Positions 27,466-39,830 of a stretch of DNA of 64,000 nucleotides are shown here, piece after piece. Each line of letters begins with the position of its first letter. Within the stretch, counting starts at the first letter, position 1. Both the position numbers and the translations under genes were made by a program. Below the pieces are notes generated by a model. It was not told the origin of the DNA. It ran no database searches and saw nothing but the letters and a program-made list of their open reading frames with translations. This DNA comes from Lates calcarifer (taxonomy: Eukaryota; Chordata; Actinopteri; Centropomidae): positions 2,163,269-2,227,268 of the forward strand of contig NC_066835.1 of the NCBI RefSeq assembly GCF_001640805.2. Reading direction: 5' to 3'.

Positions 27466-28479
27466 GTTTAATTGTATTTTAATGTTACTGTTATGCTCAT
27501 CTCTGAAACAGCATTTAAACCATCTTTTTACAAAGACTTCACTGAATAGCAGAATAATGCAATTCTTGGAGCGCTGGTGACTCTGTAAGAACCCTATACT
27601 ACACCTACACAGTGGGCTGCCACAGTGGGAAACATCACTGCTTTTGAATGACCAAATAATACATGAGAGGAAGACAAGTCTACTTCAGGTTTTTAGACTA
27701 GTTTTATGTTAGTGTTGAAGCAGAACCTGCATCAAATGAGTGACATTGCTGGGCTGAGATCAGTTATTTAGTAAGAAACCGATGTCCCCTGAATGCATTA
27801 GTGTGGTTCATGGTAATATGGTAAACTGAGTTGTGTTTGAGTCAATCATATCTAAAGCCTGATTGTAACAGGTGAATTTACATCTCTCTTATTCAACCCA
27901 TTCTGCACTGATACTCTCTTCTTCTCTACTACTTTCATTCCTCAGATGATACTGATATTCACTGGGAAGTTATTCCTCTGAAGCACACAAAGTCTTACTG
28001 GGATTAAGAAGGAGAAAGAGAGAGCGAGCGAGCATGAATGATAGTGAGAGAGAGCGAGAGAGCATGGCCAATTCCCCCTTGGAATCCACACATTGTTTCC
28101 CCTCAGCCGATGGGGGATTCTTATCAAAATGCTGCCAGGACTATCATGAAAGGATATGGTAATTATGGAAAACACACACACACACAGAGCCAGGAAGACG
28201 ACCAAGCACTGGGCTAATATAATGTGTCTGGTGTGGGGGCTATTTACATACCCTTCCAGAATGCTTGTCACATTCAATTAATTACTCTCTGGCAGTGTGA
28301 CAAAGATGATTAAAAAGAATGGTGAAAAATATTTCCTCATACAGGCTCCAAAAAATCCACTAAGTCCTTTTAAAATGAAGCCAAATGAAAACAAGGCATG
28401 CTGTCTTAGTAAAAGTTAAAGGTGTTTTTTTTTCATTCCCAAGAGGGATTACAGTACCATTCCTTCTATTGAGGAAGGG

Positions 28480-29320
28480 AATGTACAAAATGAGCCAGAG
28501 AGGATGTTTGCTGGAGCTGCTGTGATCATGAGCTGTGCTTTATTCTGGCGGGAGGAAAAAAGAGCTGAAGCCTGTGGGGTAATGAGCTGCATCACAGCGT
28601 CCGTTCATAACCCCTCACATCTGATGTCTTTCGGCGAACACAGCCTATTTAACACTGTCAGATCAATTAGTAGGTGAAGAAAGGGCTGGGGAGATGTGGA
28701 GCCTTTTGTTCAAACAGACACCGTGTGAGGAGGTACAGTACTGTTTAAGGGAATTTATCTCAGCAGAAGGTTTTTAATGTTCACAATGAGCAATTGTGCT
28801 CTGCTTTTCGCACAAAGGAACAGGCAGAATCAGAATTATTGTGGTGAGACGTGTAGATGAAATCAAACACAGAGGACGTGACAGCCTTGTGGGGGAATCG
28901 GGAGCTGTTAAGAGTGAGGCAAATACCCCAAGGGGCATATGAATACAGAAATCTACATTTCAAGTAGCACCGCGCCTCCGGTGGCTTGGATGTCTGACTC
29001 CCCCCCTGAAAAATGCTCCGGCAGCCTGAGCCTAATTTTTCACTTATGACTGAGGATTCCCGACTACACCCGAGCTCAATCCATTCGTCACAAGGGCTCC
29101 TTTCAGCGTGGACATTCTTCAAGGAAGAACACAAAAATGTCATTTTCTATACAAGTGTCTGCCCATGAAATTTCTTTTTCCCCCTCTGCTGTTTGGCCCT
29201 TTGTCAGGAAACATAATGGCTTGCTTCAACCAGATTAGCCTTGTCTTTGAGATTGGAGGGCTGACAAACAGCCGGCAGGTGCCAGGGAGATCTCACAGAC
29301 TCTGACAGATAGTCTCCTCA
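28480..29320. promoter_or_regulatory. Candidate conserved non-coding block(s)
   Basis: The interval lacks recognised repeats and contains long balanced segments (for example 28500-28700 and 29140-29290) that look like vertebrate non-coding conserved DNA. A 120-codon minus-strand open frame at 28781-29143 has no family resemblance or flanking exon signals and is probably chance. Confidence 0.25.
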
Positions 29321-31389
29321 TAAAAACAGGTTTCTCACCTACTGAAAAACAGTGGCTGTTTATTAACACTGTAGGCAACACTAGCAAATGAATTGTTTTA
29401 TTCTGAAAGGTGAGAGAGATTACCTCCATTTATATAGCTGTCTGCAGATGCAAAGTTTTCAAAGGTGAAATGGCTATTTTTAATGCCTTTCCCCAAATGT
29501 TAGATTCATTTGATGAGTTAACATAGACCGAGATGAAAAAGTTTATAATCAATGCAAACAATGGATGCAGCTGTTATTTTTATTATTCTTAGAGTAATTC
29601 AAAACAAGCTCTGGCTGCAATCATCATCTGGTCCATTTTACAATGTTAGGTGGAGTTATTGTTCATGCTATGAAATCACATTAATACAGACGTGAGGGAG
29701 ACCAGAGATTTGATTAGGTAGAGTAAACTAAATTTAGAGATATCAATCTGACAACTTTTTTCCTGACATCTGTTACATCAACTCTAGGTATCTGCTGATA
29801 GTGAGTACCAATCCAATGCCTGTGCTCACTTTTTTCCCCTGAAATTTAAAATCTGGAAATTCATTGCATTAAACTCATTGGGGTCATTTTCATCTGAGCT
29901 AATATGAAGACAGAGATGACTGTAGCACTGAGAGGCCACAGATGTGACCTTTACCAGTCTGGCTAATATCAGAAATGGAAAAATTGTTCCATGAGAATTT
30001 ATTTCACCTGCATGCTGCAGCTGTCCATCAGTGTTCACAGTGAAACCAGAACGCTCACAGTTAAAGTGGGGGCCTTGACTGGTCATCAGAAAAGAAAAAA
30101 ACAGCAACAACCACAGCAACAAAAATGCAGGTAGTGTAGATTCTTTAGGGTTGGTTCAGGTCTGTGTGAAGTTGCTGCTGGGTCTGGATATGTGGTATGA
30201 GTTCAGGTATCATAATACTGCTAAGAGAAACTGTTGATGAAGATGACTCATTAAAACCCTATAGAGGAATCACAGTATCCATGCTAATTTAGGTATAAGG
30301 TTAGGTGAAGGTGACGAATAAGGTGAAGCGCTACAGAAGTGTGTGACGAAGCTAAAATAAGCTGTCCTGTGGATACATAGAGGACAATGAGTGCAGCATC
30401 TGCATGCATCACGATTCATCACAGCAGCTCACTGCTGCTTGTAAGAGCTGTATATAACACCAGCCTGGGTAGGTGCTGCATGTTGCATATATTAGACAGG
30501 CTGAACCTGCCCTCAGGTCAGTATATGATACAAATAGAACTGAGGTTGATTTATTATAACAACACAATCTGTCTAAAACAATATAAAATCTGCACGAACC
30601 TAACAAGAATGATGTCTCCACAGTACATAAGTACACTGATTGGAAGAGAAAATCCTGGATTGGTGAATCCCTACTTTTTTGGGTTGTGGAAAACTATCTG
30701 GAGTGACTACACCCAGCTGCTTTGCCAACAAGTCTGAGAGCATCCAGGCATCGAGGCTGAGCTTCCCTGCTTCCTCAGCCCTACAGGAAATGTCTGCACT
30801 TCAGTGACTTACTGTTTGGCTTTGTCCAGAGTATGAAAGCTGCACGGTCACACCACCACCCTCTCCTTGCCCTCTGACATTGCTCCCAAAAGTCATCAGT
30901 TTGAGAAGAACAACTAACACTGACTCAACAGCAGCCCCACACAATGAAAGCTCTTACTCACATCTTGATTGGCAGGAGCACCTCTGCCTTTCACCACGCT
31001 CTGACTCGGGAGGAAAATAAACCATGCAAACCAGTCAAGCCACAGCAGAGTGCCTTTCCCACCCTTAGGGAGTGTGAGCTAACACAACACTGTTGCTACA
31101 GTGATCCTAATGGTAAACACTGCCAATCAGGTCAATCGCATGAATATTTATTTATTTCATTTTCTCTTATTCATGCCTCAGACTGCTTACAAGGTCCATT
31201 CATTATGCTTCAGCCAGAGCAAACAGCGGTGGAAATACAGCACAATAATCTACCTATGCTATTCATGTGACTCACTGAGCCGGCACAATCCATTCACACA
31301 GGCTCACACATACTGGCGCACACACAAAAGTGCCTCAGGTGTCAGAGTAAACAGCTCTTTTAAAAAACACACAATCAACAGGCTCCTAC

Positions 31390-31440
31390 CTGCAATTTGG
31401 TGGTGGGTCCAAGGTTATCTCTGCTAGCTCCTTCTGGATT
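31390..31440 (-). CDS. UBE2E2: UBE2E2 second coding exon (51 bp, start of the UBC domain)
   Basis: Read on the minus strand, a consensus acceptor (tttcag) precedes base 31440 and a GTAGG donor follows base 31390. The exon encodes IQKELAEITLDPPPNC, which is the first helix and following loop of the E2 fold in the UBE2E family. It starts by completing an Arg codon split with the ATG exon (AG|A) and ends two bases into a Ser codon. The 51 bp are one base, 16 codons and two bases, so the phase fits exactly between its neighbours. The IQKELAEITLDPPPNC peptide is shared by UBE2E paralogues; the gene assignment comes from the ATG exon upstream. The next exon, which should begin with the AGPKGDN segment, is not in the window. 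Confidence 0.93.
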
Positions 31441-31481
31441 CTGAAACGAGATGAAGATCTGCGTTATAATCACACTCTCAA

Positions 31482-31510
31482 ACACACACACACACACACA
31501 AAAAAAAAAA
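31482..31510 (+). repeat. CA microsatellite followed by A run
   Basis: About nine CA units, then ten A. On the minus strand this gives a T run and a GT run about 40-70 bp upstream of the 51-bp UBE2E2 exon acceptor. Confidence 0.85.
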
Positions 31511-34369
31511 CACAGACACAGAGTTGTATAAATCCTGACTGTAAAATCAATCTGTAAGTGTACACACTGAATACCTCATTGATTTTCTGATGAGCTCCGC
31601 AGCACTGTGATTGAACACGAGAATAAGTCCTGTCACACAAGATCAACATGGAGATGCAGAGCTGAATATTTGCCATTTTCTAATCGCGTGAATGTAAATT
31701 GATATTGATGTCAAAAGGCCATGCTGGATAAAGAAATCGTATCGGAGGTAAATCTAGGTAAATTAATTTTGCTGCTGATCATGGTCCTGTCTCAGCCCCC
31801 ATGCTTGCTGGAAGCTGCTGGGGCTTTTCCGCACTGAGCATAAAAAAAAGGTTTAATGAATAGACTGTCAAGGGGTCAAATTTCTCCCTGGTTAAGTATT
31901 CATTACATTACTATGCCAGAGTTTTGGCTTTAAAGATCTAGTAGCCAGGTGTTATAGTTTACTATCACTGTCACCCAATAAGCTTTAAATGCAGTTGCTG
32001 TTCTCTCCCGTGCACACCTCTGCCTCATTTCATGTTTGAGCAAAAGGGAGTCAGTTGAACTATCTAGGGCTCTTGTTGACGGGTGAGGGGAAAATGGAGC
32101 GACAGGCAGATTATCGTGGTGTTGTGGATGTTCAAATTTCAAATTTGCAACTAGGCAAACTCCTATCTGCTGATGCAGATCATAAGGTACTAAATGGAAC
32201 AGGAACTAAACAGCATGAGTTTTCCTCACCTGCTGTTTCTCAGATCCAAAGAATGAACTCTGAGCCTAAATGAAATAAATGTCTGGATGTCAAATACGTG
32301 TTATTTGTCAATATATGCTGCTCCAGTGTTTCAGAGATATGAGACCACTAGCAGAAATGGCTGGTCACTTCAGAGGCAGACCAGTTCACAAGGTTGCTGG
32401 CAAGTCAGCATCCATGGAAATCCAAGTAATAGGTAGTAGAGAACAGTCTGGGCACTGATGTCTTTATATTATTTTAAAAAATAAGTTAGAATTCATTTTG
32501 AAAGATATTGGAGTTGAAGTCTAATGTTTGTTGCTGGTTCGTCTGGGGATGGTGAGCAGTTATACTGAAGCATGATTCAGATCCAGAGTCTGGCTGAGCT
32601 GGTGGTGTCAGAAAGAATGATGTTGTACAAATTACAAATGCAAGTGTTGTGTATCTTCACACTCTTGCAAGTCTGGACTCCTGAATTCAACTTGCCAAGT
32701 TCAAACTCACAAGGACAAAAATTCAAACATGACATATTCTAAATTAAGAGATTTTATTTTATTTTTCCATTTTATCTCCATTTTTTTATCCTTTTCTATT
32801 CCCCTTGCATCTTGTTCTAACATTTCCCTGCTATAACTCAGAATGATCAAGGACGCCATAATAACAAAAAACCTAAATAACTGACTAGTGTTACTGATCA
32901 TGCAGTCTGTTCACTCAGCTGTTTGATAGCTGGGACAATTTACTATTGCAAGAGAGTGGCAGAAGAAAGACAAGCAGTCGATGCTGACGTGATGTAGCAA
33001 TGAAAGGATGTGCAATAGTCACACTACGAAGTAAAGTGATGTTTATTAACATTAGACTAAACTGCTACTAGACTGCTTGAGAAAGGTGCCAAATGTGCTA
33101 AAATGCTACTGTACACTTTAGAGACAACACACTATGTATCTGAAGGATGGGTGAGTCATTGGGGATTATGGATAGTATCAGGTACATGCATGGCTTACCA
33201 TTTGTTTGTGTGGAAAATAGATTCTTATTTCTGTCAATCAACTGCAGCTATCAAGACATAACATGTACAACGGTTACATTACAAGTACAACTGTAGATTT
33301 CTCCAGAGAATCGACTGAGTATTCCCATTTGTTCTCAGTTTATGCCAACTGGCAGTGAGCATTTTCCAGTTATCATATATGTTTTTATTATACTTGACTG
33401 CTGCCTTGACTTTAATCATGGTCTGAGTACTACAATGTTGAATGCGATTGAATTAAGTGTACATTTTTATTTACTTTTGCTCCTAACATTACCAATATTG
33501 GTCTTGAAGAGCCAGGGGGAGTACGGAGAGATGGGTCAAAGCCTGTCCTGTGCTTGTCAGGGGGTGCAGCTGTTACAGCAGGCCAGCAAAGCTACTAGCA
33601 TCCTCTGCACTTTTGCGAGACTGCATGCGTTTAAAAAAAACTGATATTTTAGCCTGACTTCAGAGGTTTCAGGCAACCTGTCTTTGCTCTGCTCAAGTTC
33701 GGTACCCAACCCTGGTCATTAGCTGGAGGGTCAGAACAAGTTCGCACCACATTGGAAGGCAACACTTGAAGGTGAAGTGAAAAGCCGGGCATCATAAAAA
33801 GAAAACGTGTGTGCGAGGAGGGGCGGGTTTCCAAGGCTATTTGGCCATCCTACATTAACTTCTGATAGAATATACTGGCACCTTAGCTGTTACTGGAAAC
33901 AGATCTGTGCCAAATGTCAGTGCTGTCAAGACAATCTGAATCTGGTCAACAGAGTAAATTTGTGTATCGAAACTCTATTGCTTTGTTAAGCTAACTGACC
34001 ATCCAACAAGCAGTATGAATGGAGTATAAAGCTTGCTTCATGCAGTATAAAGCCTGCTTCCCTGGCTCTTCATGGTTAACCAGGCATACAATGTTTGAAT
34101 TTTACACTATGTTGTCTTGTGTACAAAATAAAGACAAACAAAATGAGTACAAACTGCTGCTACTCCCTTGTGAGAGGTTTGTCTACATTCTGGGAAATGT
34201 AAAAACACTAACTGAAGAACAATAAGAATAATAATAAGAATTAGAATATCTGCTAAAGGAATGAAGATACAAAAAGTCAATTACTAAACTTCATGTTAAA
34301 AGAACTCCTGGGTGGAGTGTACATCATAGGTTGATGATACATAAAGGGTAAGAGTATCCAAGGGGGGAT

Positions 34370-34840
34370 TTTCCTTCAAACTCTCCTCAGTGGGGCAATG
34401 ACTGCACATGACTCACTTGGGGAAAGAGGGGGAAAAAAAGACATATTTGCAAAGGAGCCTGTAATACAATCTCCACAGTTATGGAGTCATTCTCAGCTTG
34501 AGTGCTTGCTGTGTAATTTTATCTGCAGTATTTCCTGAGGTGGCACATTTTGACAGCTGAAGCTGGGGACCTGTTAAGGAGAGTATCGCAATGAACGAGA
34601 CCAGGGGAATCCAAGGGGAAAAGCAGTGATTATACTGTGGGTTCCTCATGCTCCTGCATGGCCTCTTTAACCAAACACTTGCTTTCTCTAATGTTCCACA
34701 GCTCATTGCATTTGATAATCCCTTGAGACAGTGCAAGCACCAAACTATTACATTCTGCATGCCTCGACAAATAAGTCAATATCATCTGAGCACAGCTTTT
34801 ATAATGGAAAGCACTAGCTCTGGCTTGTGTGTAGCAGAGG
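34370..34840. promoter_or_regulatory. Candidate conserved non-coding block
   Basis: A repeat-free, word-rich stretch within the intron after the ATG exon of UBE2E2. No coding exon is visible on either strand. The regulatory role is only suspected. Confidence 0.2.
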
Positions 34841-36296
34841 ATGATTTATAACATGAACTAGCACTGAAAGCAACTAAATAACAACTATGCCTGTCAGCCC
34901 TCCTATAAAATGGTAACCCTAGAGGTCCTTATTTTTTATGTTGTAGCCATCTCTGGTGATAACAAGTCATCTCTGTGATAAACAGTCAGATGTGGCTGAA
35001 GTTCTAAGCGCAGAGTGCATCATATCTTTTGTGCCAGAGGATTTTTACCTGGGAAATACCTGGAGAATGCTTACAGGAGCAAGTTGGAGTTGTGACACAG
35101 AACGGCAGTAGCTGCCAAACCTAGCTATATGATTGGCACTGTGAGTAGACAGTTTAGATTTAGTTTTGCACTACTATCAAAATAACTTGTTTTTCTTTCT
35201 TTCCCTTACTGCATAAGCTCTATGTTGTGTGAATACTTCAGTCGCAGTGCTTGCTGCATGGTCAAACAGGGCTTGAAAAACTGCTAGAATTGAAATCTGT
35301 GTCCACCGATTATTGTAACTTTCAAAGCCGACAATGTGACAATCACGCTTACTTCACACAGGTGTGGGAAAGTATGCAGGGGTTGACCTTTTCCCTCAAA
35401 CTCTCCTTTTTCAATCCATAAACCACTACTTGGTAGTTATCGTATGTATATGAACACTAAGAATACCTGATGGGAAAGACTGTCAGAAAGTGTACACAGT
35501 TAACTCCATTTGAACAATTGTTATTTCTTCCCTCACTCTATGACAGCAGGTTTTTCAACCTGCCATCAAGCATGACCAGTCAGAACAGCTATAGACACAT
35601 CTGATTGCTCACATGGTAGAATAACAGAAACTAATTCTTGTTTGTGACCATGTGGAACACTTATATACGCTTTTGCTTTCATATAAATTTGGACAAAATA
35701 TTGTACACGTTTCAACATACTCTGCCCTTTAGGGTCCAGTTACACCTGTATTTTTAATAGCAAAATTTTTAACCCAACTTAATTTATTTCAATAGAATCA
35801 GTTGCAAAGTACATCTGCATGAAGCTTTAACATACTGTTCAACTTAACTTACTGTCGGGTTAATAGCATGCGCTAGCCTGTTCATCTACCACCTATTGGG
35901 ATTGCAGCTGTCAAGTGGCACAGTGCAGAGAATAACAACGTGCCTTTTCACAGGTCTCTACTCAAGTAAATACAGCTGACTTCTCAAGCAGCTATCAACA
36001 TATCAAGAAGCACATTTTTGCAGTTTTCAATTTTCACTGTTAGTCTTCTCTTTGTTCTCTTGCAACAGCTCAAAGATGACACATACAACTGTGATAATTC
36101 ACTGCTGTAGTATCAAGTAAGTATTAAGACTTGACAACAAAATAATTAATAAATACAACAATTTCTTGTCACTGTCATAGGTCTCTGATAGGTCTCAGGA
36201 AAATGCTGTAATTGTACAGGAAGCCATGCTTTTATGTCCAGTACCTGCTTTGGAAGAATAGTCAGTGACTGAGTGGACAAAGCAAAGAATATCCCC

Positions 36297-36320
36297 ACAC
36301 ACACACACACACACACACAA
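36297..36320 (+). repeat. CA microsatellite
   Basis: About twelve CA units in a UBE2E2 intron, adjacent to the diverged DNA repeat at 36335-36615. Confidence 0.9.
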
Positions 36321-36334
36321 GATGACCTCATTAT

Positions 36335-36615
36335 CCTGATAACTAATGATTATTTTCATTATTGATTTATCTCTTTATCACCTTTTCAATTAATTGATTA
36401 ACTTAAATTGGTATGTCCAATGTAATTTCTCCAGCTGACATCCGCAAATGTTTTTTTTCTGACCAACTATCCCAAACTCAAAAGTATTCAGATTACAATG
36501 ATAGAAAGTAGAAAAGCAGCAGGTCATCACATTGGAGTAGGCCAGAGTGAATGTTTGGTATTATTCATTGATAAATGAATTAAATGATTAACTACTAGAA
36601 CTGTTGATTATTTTT
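36335..36615 (-). repeat. Diverged copy of the abundant percomorph DNA repeat, reverse orientation
   Basis: 'aactaatgattattttcattattgattta', 'tctgaccaactatcccaaactcaaaagtattcag', 'agaaaagcagcaggtcatcacatt' and 'gtgaatgtttggtatt' read in the opposite sense to the copy at 27115-27465. A further short fragment of the same end (gcacaactaatgactatttt) lies at 37135-37200. Confidence 0.7.
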
Positions 36616-36818
36616 CACAGGAAATCACAAGTTAGACACTCACTCTTTTGATTGAGAGATGACTTCAGGAAAAGTCAAAAAGCAACACAGCAGCGAGTAC
36701 TGAGCACCAAAGACAAACAAAAGAACAACTAAGTGGCAGATGACCACTTGAGCAGCTAAACAAAGCAGTCAGGCAGCAGAGAACACAAAGTAAAAGACAA
36801 TCAGTGCAGCAAATCTAC

Positions 36819-37009
36819 CTCTTGGCGCTGGTAGAGAGCTTGGCAGCAGTCTTGCTGGAGATTTTGGCCTCCTTCTTTTTGGGCTGGGTCTGGTCCCGCT
36901 GCTCAGGGCCGGATTGCTCTGGAGGAGCCGCCTCCCTCTGCTCAGCGTCCGAGCTTCCCCCACTGGTGTTGGGGCTGTCGTCCGGCCTCGGCTGCACCTC
37001 ACTGGACAT
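36819..37009 (-). CDS. UBE2E2: UBE2E2 ATG exon: N-terminal extension of ubiquitin-conjugating enzyme E2 E2
   Basis: The exon encodes 63 codons plus two bases. It starts [20 protein letters not shown], passes through an acidic and proline-rich stretch, and ends in a lysine- and serine-rich segment ([20 protein letters not shown]) before a split Arg codon. This N-terminal extension distinguishes UBE2E2 from UBE2E1 and UBE2E3, and it closely matches the human UBE2E2 start that I recall. The acceptor (gtctgcag) sits before 37016, leaving seven bases of 5'UTR ahead of the ATG at 37009-37007. The donor is AG|GTAG at 36819/36818. UBE2E2 accepts ubiquitin from E1 on its active-site cysteine and passes it to E3 ligases. 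That cysteine and the whole UBC core lie in exons outside this window. The extension is expected to be disordered. Confidence 0.95.
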
Positions 37010-38143
37010 GCTGACACTGCAGACACACAGGCACAAACAGTGAAGGCTGCTATTGTTGCAGAACAGATATTTTTCACCCAAATCCACTGTTATAAAGAAA
37101 GATGATGTTAACTGCTTGACATGATTTCAACTAGCGGCACAACTAATGACTATTTTAAACATCCATTTATAATCTGTTTATCTATGAGTGACTTTTAAGC
37201 CAACAGGGATGAAAGTCCTACAAGTTCTGTGAAATCAGATGGATGAAACTGCAACAGATATTGAGTGTGCATGCCAACATCGACTTATGAAGACTGTGTG
37301 ATACAAATGAAAGATCAGGCAAAAGCTATTAGGTGGACCTTGAGTTTTGATAGTTCAACAAACTACTACTTCCAAAGCCAAGGATAAATGTCATGCTTAA
37401 TTCTTGAATCGTTTTGTGCGACATTTTGTTCAATCAATAGTGCAAATCTGAAAGATATTCAATTTGCAATGAGAAAGGCAGGAAATCTTAATGTTGGAGA
37501 AGCTGTACCAGAGAATATTTGGAATTTTTACCGAATAAATCAAGGGGCCCATTGATATGACATAGCAAGACAAGAGCTTTACCATTTTATGGATCCCTTA
37601 TATAGAATTCTTGGAAAATCACACATTAAAACTGTATGGAAATCATTCATGCTTTTTGTCCTTTGGGGAAGGCAGCTGTACACACAGTGTACAGACGAGA
37701 CAACATTTCCAGGATTATCTCTACTCCTGTCTACATTTGATCTGAAAGAAAAAAAAAAAGATTTGCTGACCTGTAATTCAGAGAAAATTTGAAACTTAAC
37801 TGGTTTTCAGAATTTACAAAGACAATGAAGTGAGTATCTTTGAGTTTTTGGCAGCTACTTGGACAAAACATTTAAAAACATCCCTGGGAACTTACTCATA
37901 AATGTAGAAAATAATCTGTAGATGAATCAGTGATGGAAACAGTCATTAGTTGCCTCACCCCGATGTTATTCTTCCTCTGCGAGGGTGCTCCTAAATGCCC
38001 TGACAGAGGTATATTTAAAGCCTTAAGTGCAGACCACAGATCGTTTACCACTCATCTTCAGAATCAGCCAAGTTGAGCTGCTGGTCATAAGCCTTGAGTC
38101 TCAATAATAAAAGACACCTACAAGGTCATCAATTCCCCCATCA

Positions 38144-38182
38144 CACTCTCTCTCTCCCTCCCCCTTTCTCTCTCTTCCTCTT

Positions 38183-38218
<36 letters not shown>

Positions 38219-38221
38219 TGT
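38144..38221 (+). repeat. Compound CT / GT microsatellite
   Basis: An interrupted CT tract of about 55 bp is followed by about ten GT units. Confidence 0.9.
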
Positions 38222-38249
38222 AAGATCCTCAAGGTGAAAGCCTTTATTT

Positions 38250-38560
38250 ACATTCCCGGGTCTGGTATGAAAAATGTATGATACAAATGAACACGTGTGA
38301 GGGCATTTTCACTGTGTGCTGTTGAGCTGAAATGAATATTAGATCGGGCAGGAGTAAGGACAGATTGTTCAATAAACATGACAGCAGCTTTGGCAAGCTG
38401 ACTCGGCTTTTGACATTTGACAAACAGCCACTGCACACACTCTATCTGATGCAATTAACTGCATTTGGTAGTGAGCTGATATGGGGGATAATTAGGGGAT
38501 TATATGGGTTAGGATAACACACAGGGGCATCATTTCAGAGGTTATGACATCTACATGCTC
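38250..38560. promoter_or_regulatory. Candidate conserved non-coding block in the UBE2E2 5'UTR intron
   Basis: The block is repeat-free and lies about 1.1-1.4 kb downstream of the presumed first exon. It contains homeodomain-type words (GCAATTAACTGC, GATAATTAGG). An enhancer role is inferred only from texture and position. Confidence 0.25.
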
Positions 38561-39642
38561 TGGTGAATGGAATCCTCTCAGGGTAAGCTGTTATTATTAT
38601 GAGGAAAATGATGTGTTTTCAGTTGTCAGGTGAGGACAAACACACTGAAAGTAAAAGTAGCAGACAGGAGTGGAATCACCGTGGGTTCTTGCCACCAGAG
38701 ATTGGGCAGATGTGTTTTTCCCTTTAGCTGTGAAACTGTCATAACACCTCAACCGTAACTACCAACCTCGGTAAAGCAGTCCAAATTGTGTGTTACTGAG
38801 CAGGCCTTCCAGAAACTCACACCCCAGGGAGAAGCCACAGTCCTCACACATTCCGTGCACTTGTATGAGCACACAAACATGTCAGATTCCCTTCAAACTT
38901 TGGGCAGCTAGCTGGATGCTCCCTTGCTTTTCGGCAAAGATGACGTATTATTTATTTGACTTAAACCTACTTTCTGAATTCTCTAAGTATTTTGTAAACA
39001 AATCCGCTCTTAAAAAACAAAATTGAACTTTTACATTTGGTTCGCTAAGCTCGTATTTCAATGGAAAAGGCAGTGAGACTACCTGGCGAGCTCTGACGGA
39101 AGTTTAAATCTTATTGGACTTAAGTGCAGTTTGGTGCAATGGGTGTACATCGAATTAAATGGTGGCTGTTAATGGTTTTAAGTGGTCTTATACGGTATTG
39201 CTGTCATGTACATATATATGTTCAAACGGGGGTAGGTTTAAGAATCTTGATATTTTTGGACTGAGGTCGGGGAGACGTTCTCTCTCTTCGGTGTCAAACA
39301 GAGGAGGCACGGCATCGGGCTAATGTTGAGGAGCCCCCGAGCACTTATCGCCCCGGTCTTACTGGCTATCTATGAAGAGTTAACAGCGAGACAGCCTCGG
39401 TATTAGACATCCTTATAGGTAGAACAAGATAAAGCTGGACAGCACACTTATCTGATACCTAACCTATCCACTATCGGAGCTCTTACTGACCACTGCGAAA
39501 TCTGCTCCAGCACAAAAGACAGAATGGATGCCCCCCTCTCTTCCCCAACCACCACCACCGCCCCCTCCCTCCAGAAGATAACGTAATAAACCTTTATTCT
39601 GTTGGTAGACTTGAATTTTAGAGAAGAACACGGCTGACTCAC

Positions 39643-39830
39643 CTTTCCAAGCAGACTGGACGCACAGCGGCAGGAGAAATGTGTTACAATGTCCACTATA
39701 TATTCCGTAATCCGTTACACTGGCTGTCCGCTGCTTTCCGTTCGTTGCTTTGACTGACTGCTGGAGAATGTGCCAAACCGCGACTGTCAGGGTAGACGTT
39801 ATTATAAGCATCGCTTCCGCTTTTATCTGG
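39643..39830 (-). other. UBE2E2: Probable non-coding first exon (5'UTR) of UBE2E2
   Basis: On the minus strand the sequence ends in a near-perfect donor, GGAAAG|GTGAGT, with the exon ending at 39643. Upstream of it the sequence is richer in CpG than the surroundings (39640-39880). The mammalian gene also starts with a non-coding exon that splices to the ATG exon, and that exon here begins only seven bases before its ATG. The 5' end is not visible in the sequence, so the outer coordinate is an estimate. A transcript or CAGE read would settle it. Confidence 0.55.

Larger units (their letters stand above)
1..31389 (-). other. UBE2E2: UBE2E2 intron after the 51-bp exon (partial, runs off the left edge)
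   Basis: This 31 kb holds no exon that I can recognise on either strand. I looked by eye on the minus strand for the UBC-fold exons that should follow residue 81 and did not find them, so they should lie left of base 1. The open frames here are short, lack homology I know and lack paired splice sites. The stretch contains simple repeats, several dispersed fish repeats listed separately, and unique-looking blocks that could be regulatory, for example 5590-5790, 7440-7990, 9690-9850, 10085-10240, 16690-18250 and 28480-29320. UBE2E2 is a very large gene in mammals, so a long intron here fits. Confidence 0.75.
31441..36818 (-). other. UBE2E2: UBE2E2 intron between the ATG exon and the 51-bp exon
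   Basis: This 5.4 kb intron is bounded by a GTAG donor at 36818 and a tttcag acceptor ending at 31441. It contains a CA microsatellite followed by an A run just before the small exon (31482-31510), a second CA run (36297-36320) and a diverged dispersed repeat at 36335-36615. A unique-looking block at 34370-34840 reads like candidate regulatory sequence. Two 21-bp near-identical tandem units sit at about 34022-34063. No other coding signal was seen. Confidence 0.75.
37017..39642 (-). other. UBE2E2: UBE2E2 first intron (5'UTR intron)
   Basis: The interval lies between the probable non-coding exon and the ATG exon. It holds a fragment of a dispersed repeat (about 37135-37200), a compound CT/GT microsatellite (38144-38221), a unique-looking block at 38250-38560 rich in AATTA and TAATTA-like words, and a C-rich tract at 39531-39572 that is G-rich on the transcribed-sense minus strand. 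No coding exon was recognised. Confidence 0.6.

Noticed and set aside
28781..29143. 120-codon minus-strand open frame in a UBE2E2 intron
   Set aside because: There is no recognisable domain, no convincing splice pair or promoter, and it lies in a GC-richer block where long frames arise by chance.
30387..30737. 116-codon plus-strand open frame
   Set aside because: It has no family resemblance, no splice or promoter context, and another frame overlaps it on the other strand.
1..31389. Search for the remaining UBE2E2 catalytic exons on the minus strand
   Set aside because: No segment encoding the AGPKGDN, HPN-type or active-site cysteine blocks was seen. This was a by-eye scan, so a small exon could have been missed.
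39464..39811. 115-codon minus-strand open frame over the UBE2E2 first exon
   Set aside because: It reads through the strong GTGAGT donor at 39643 and through the G-rich tract, so it is explained by the 5'UTR exon and intron.
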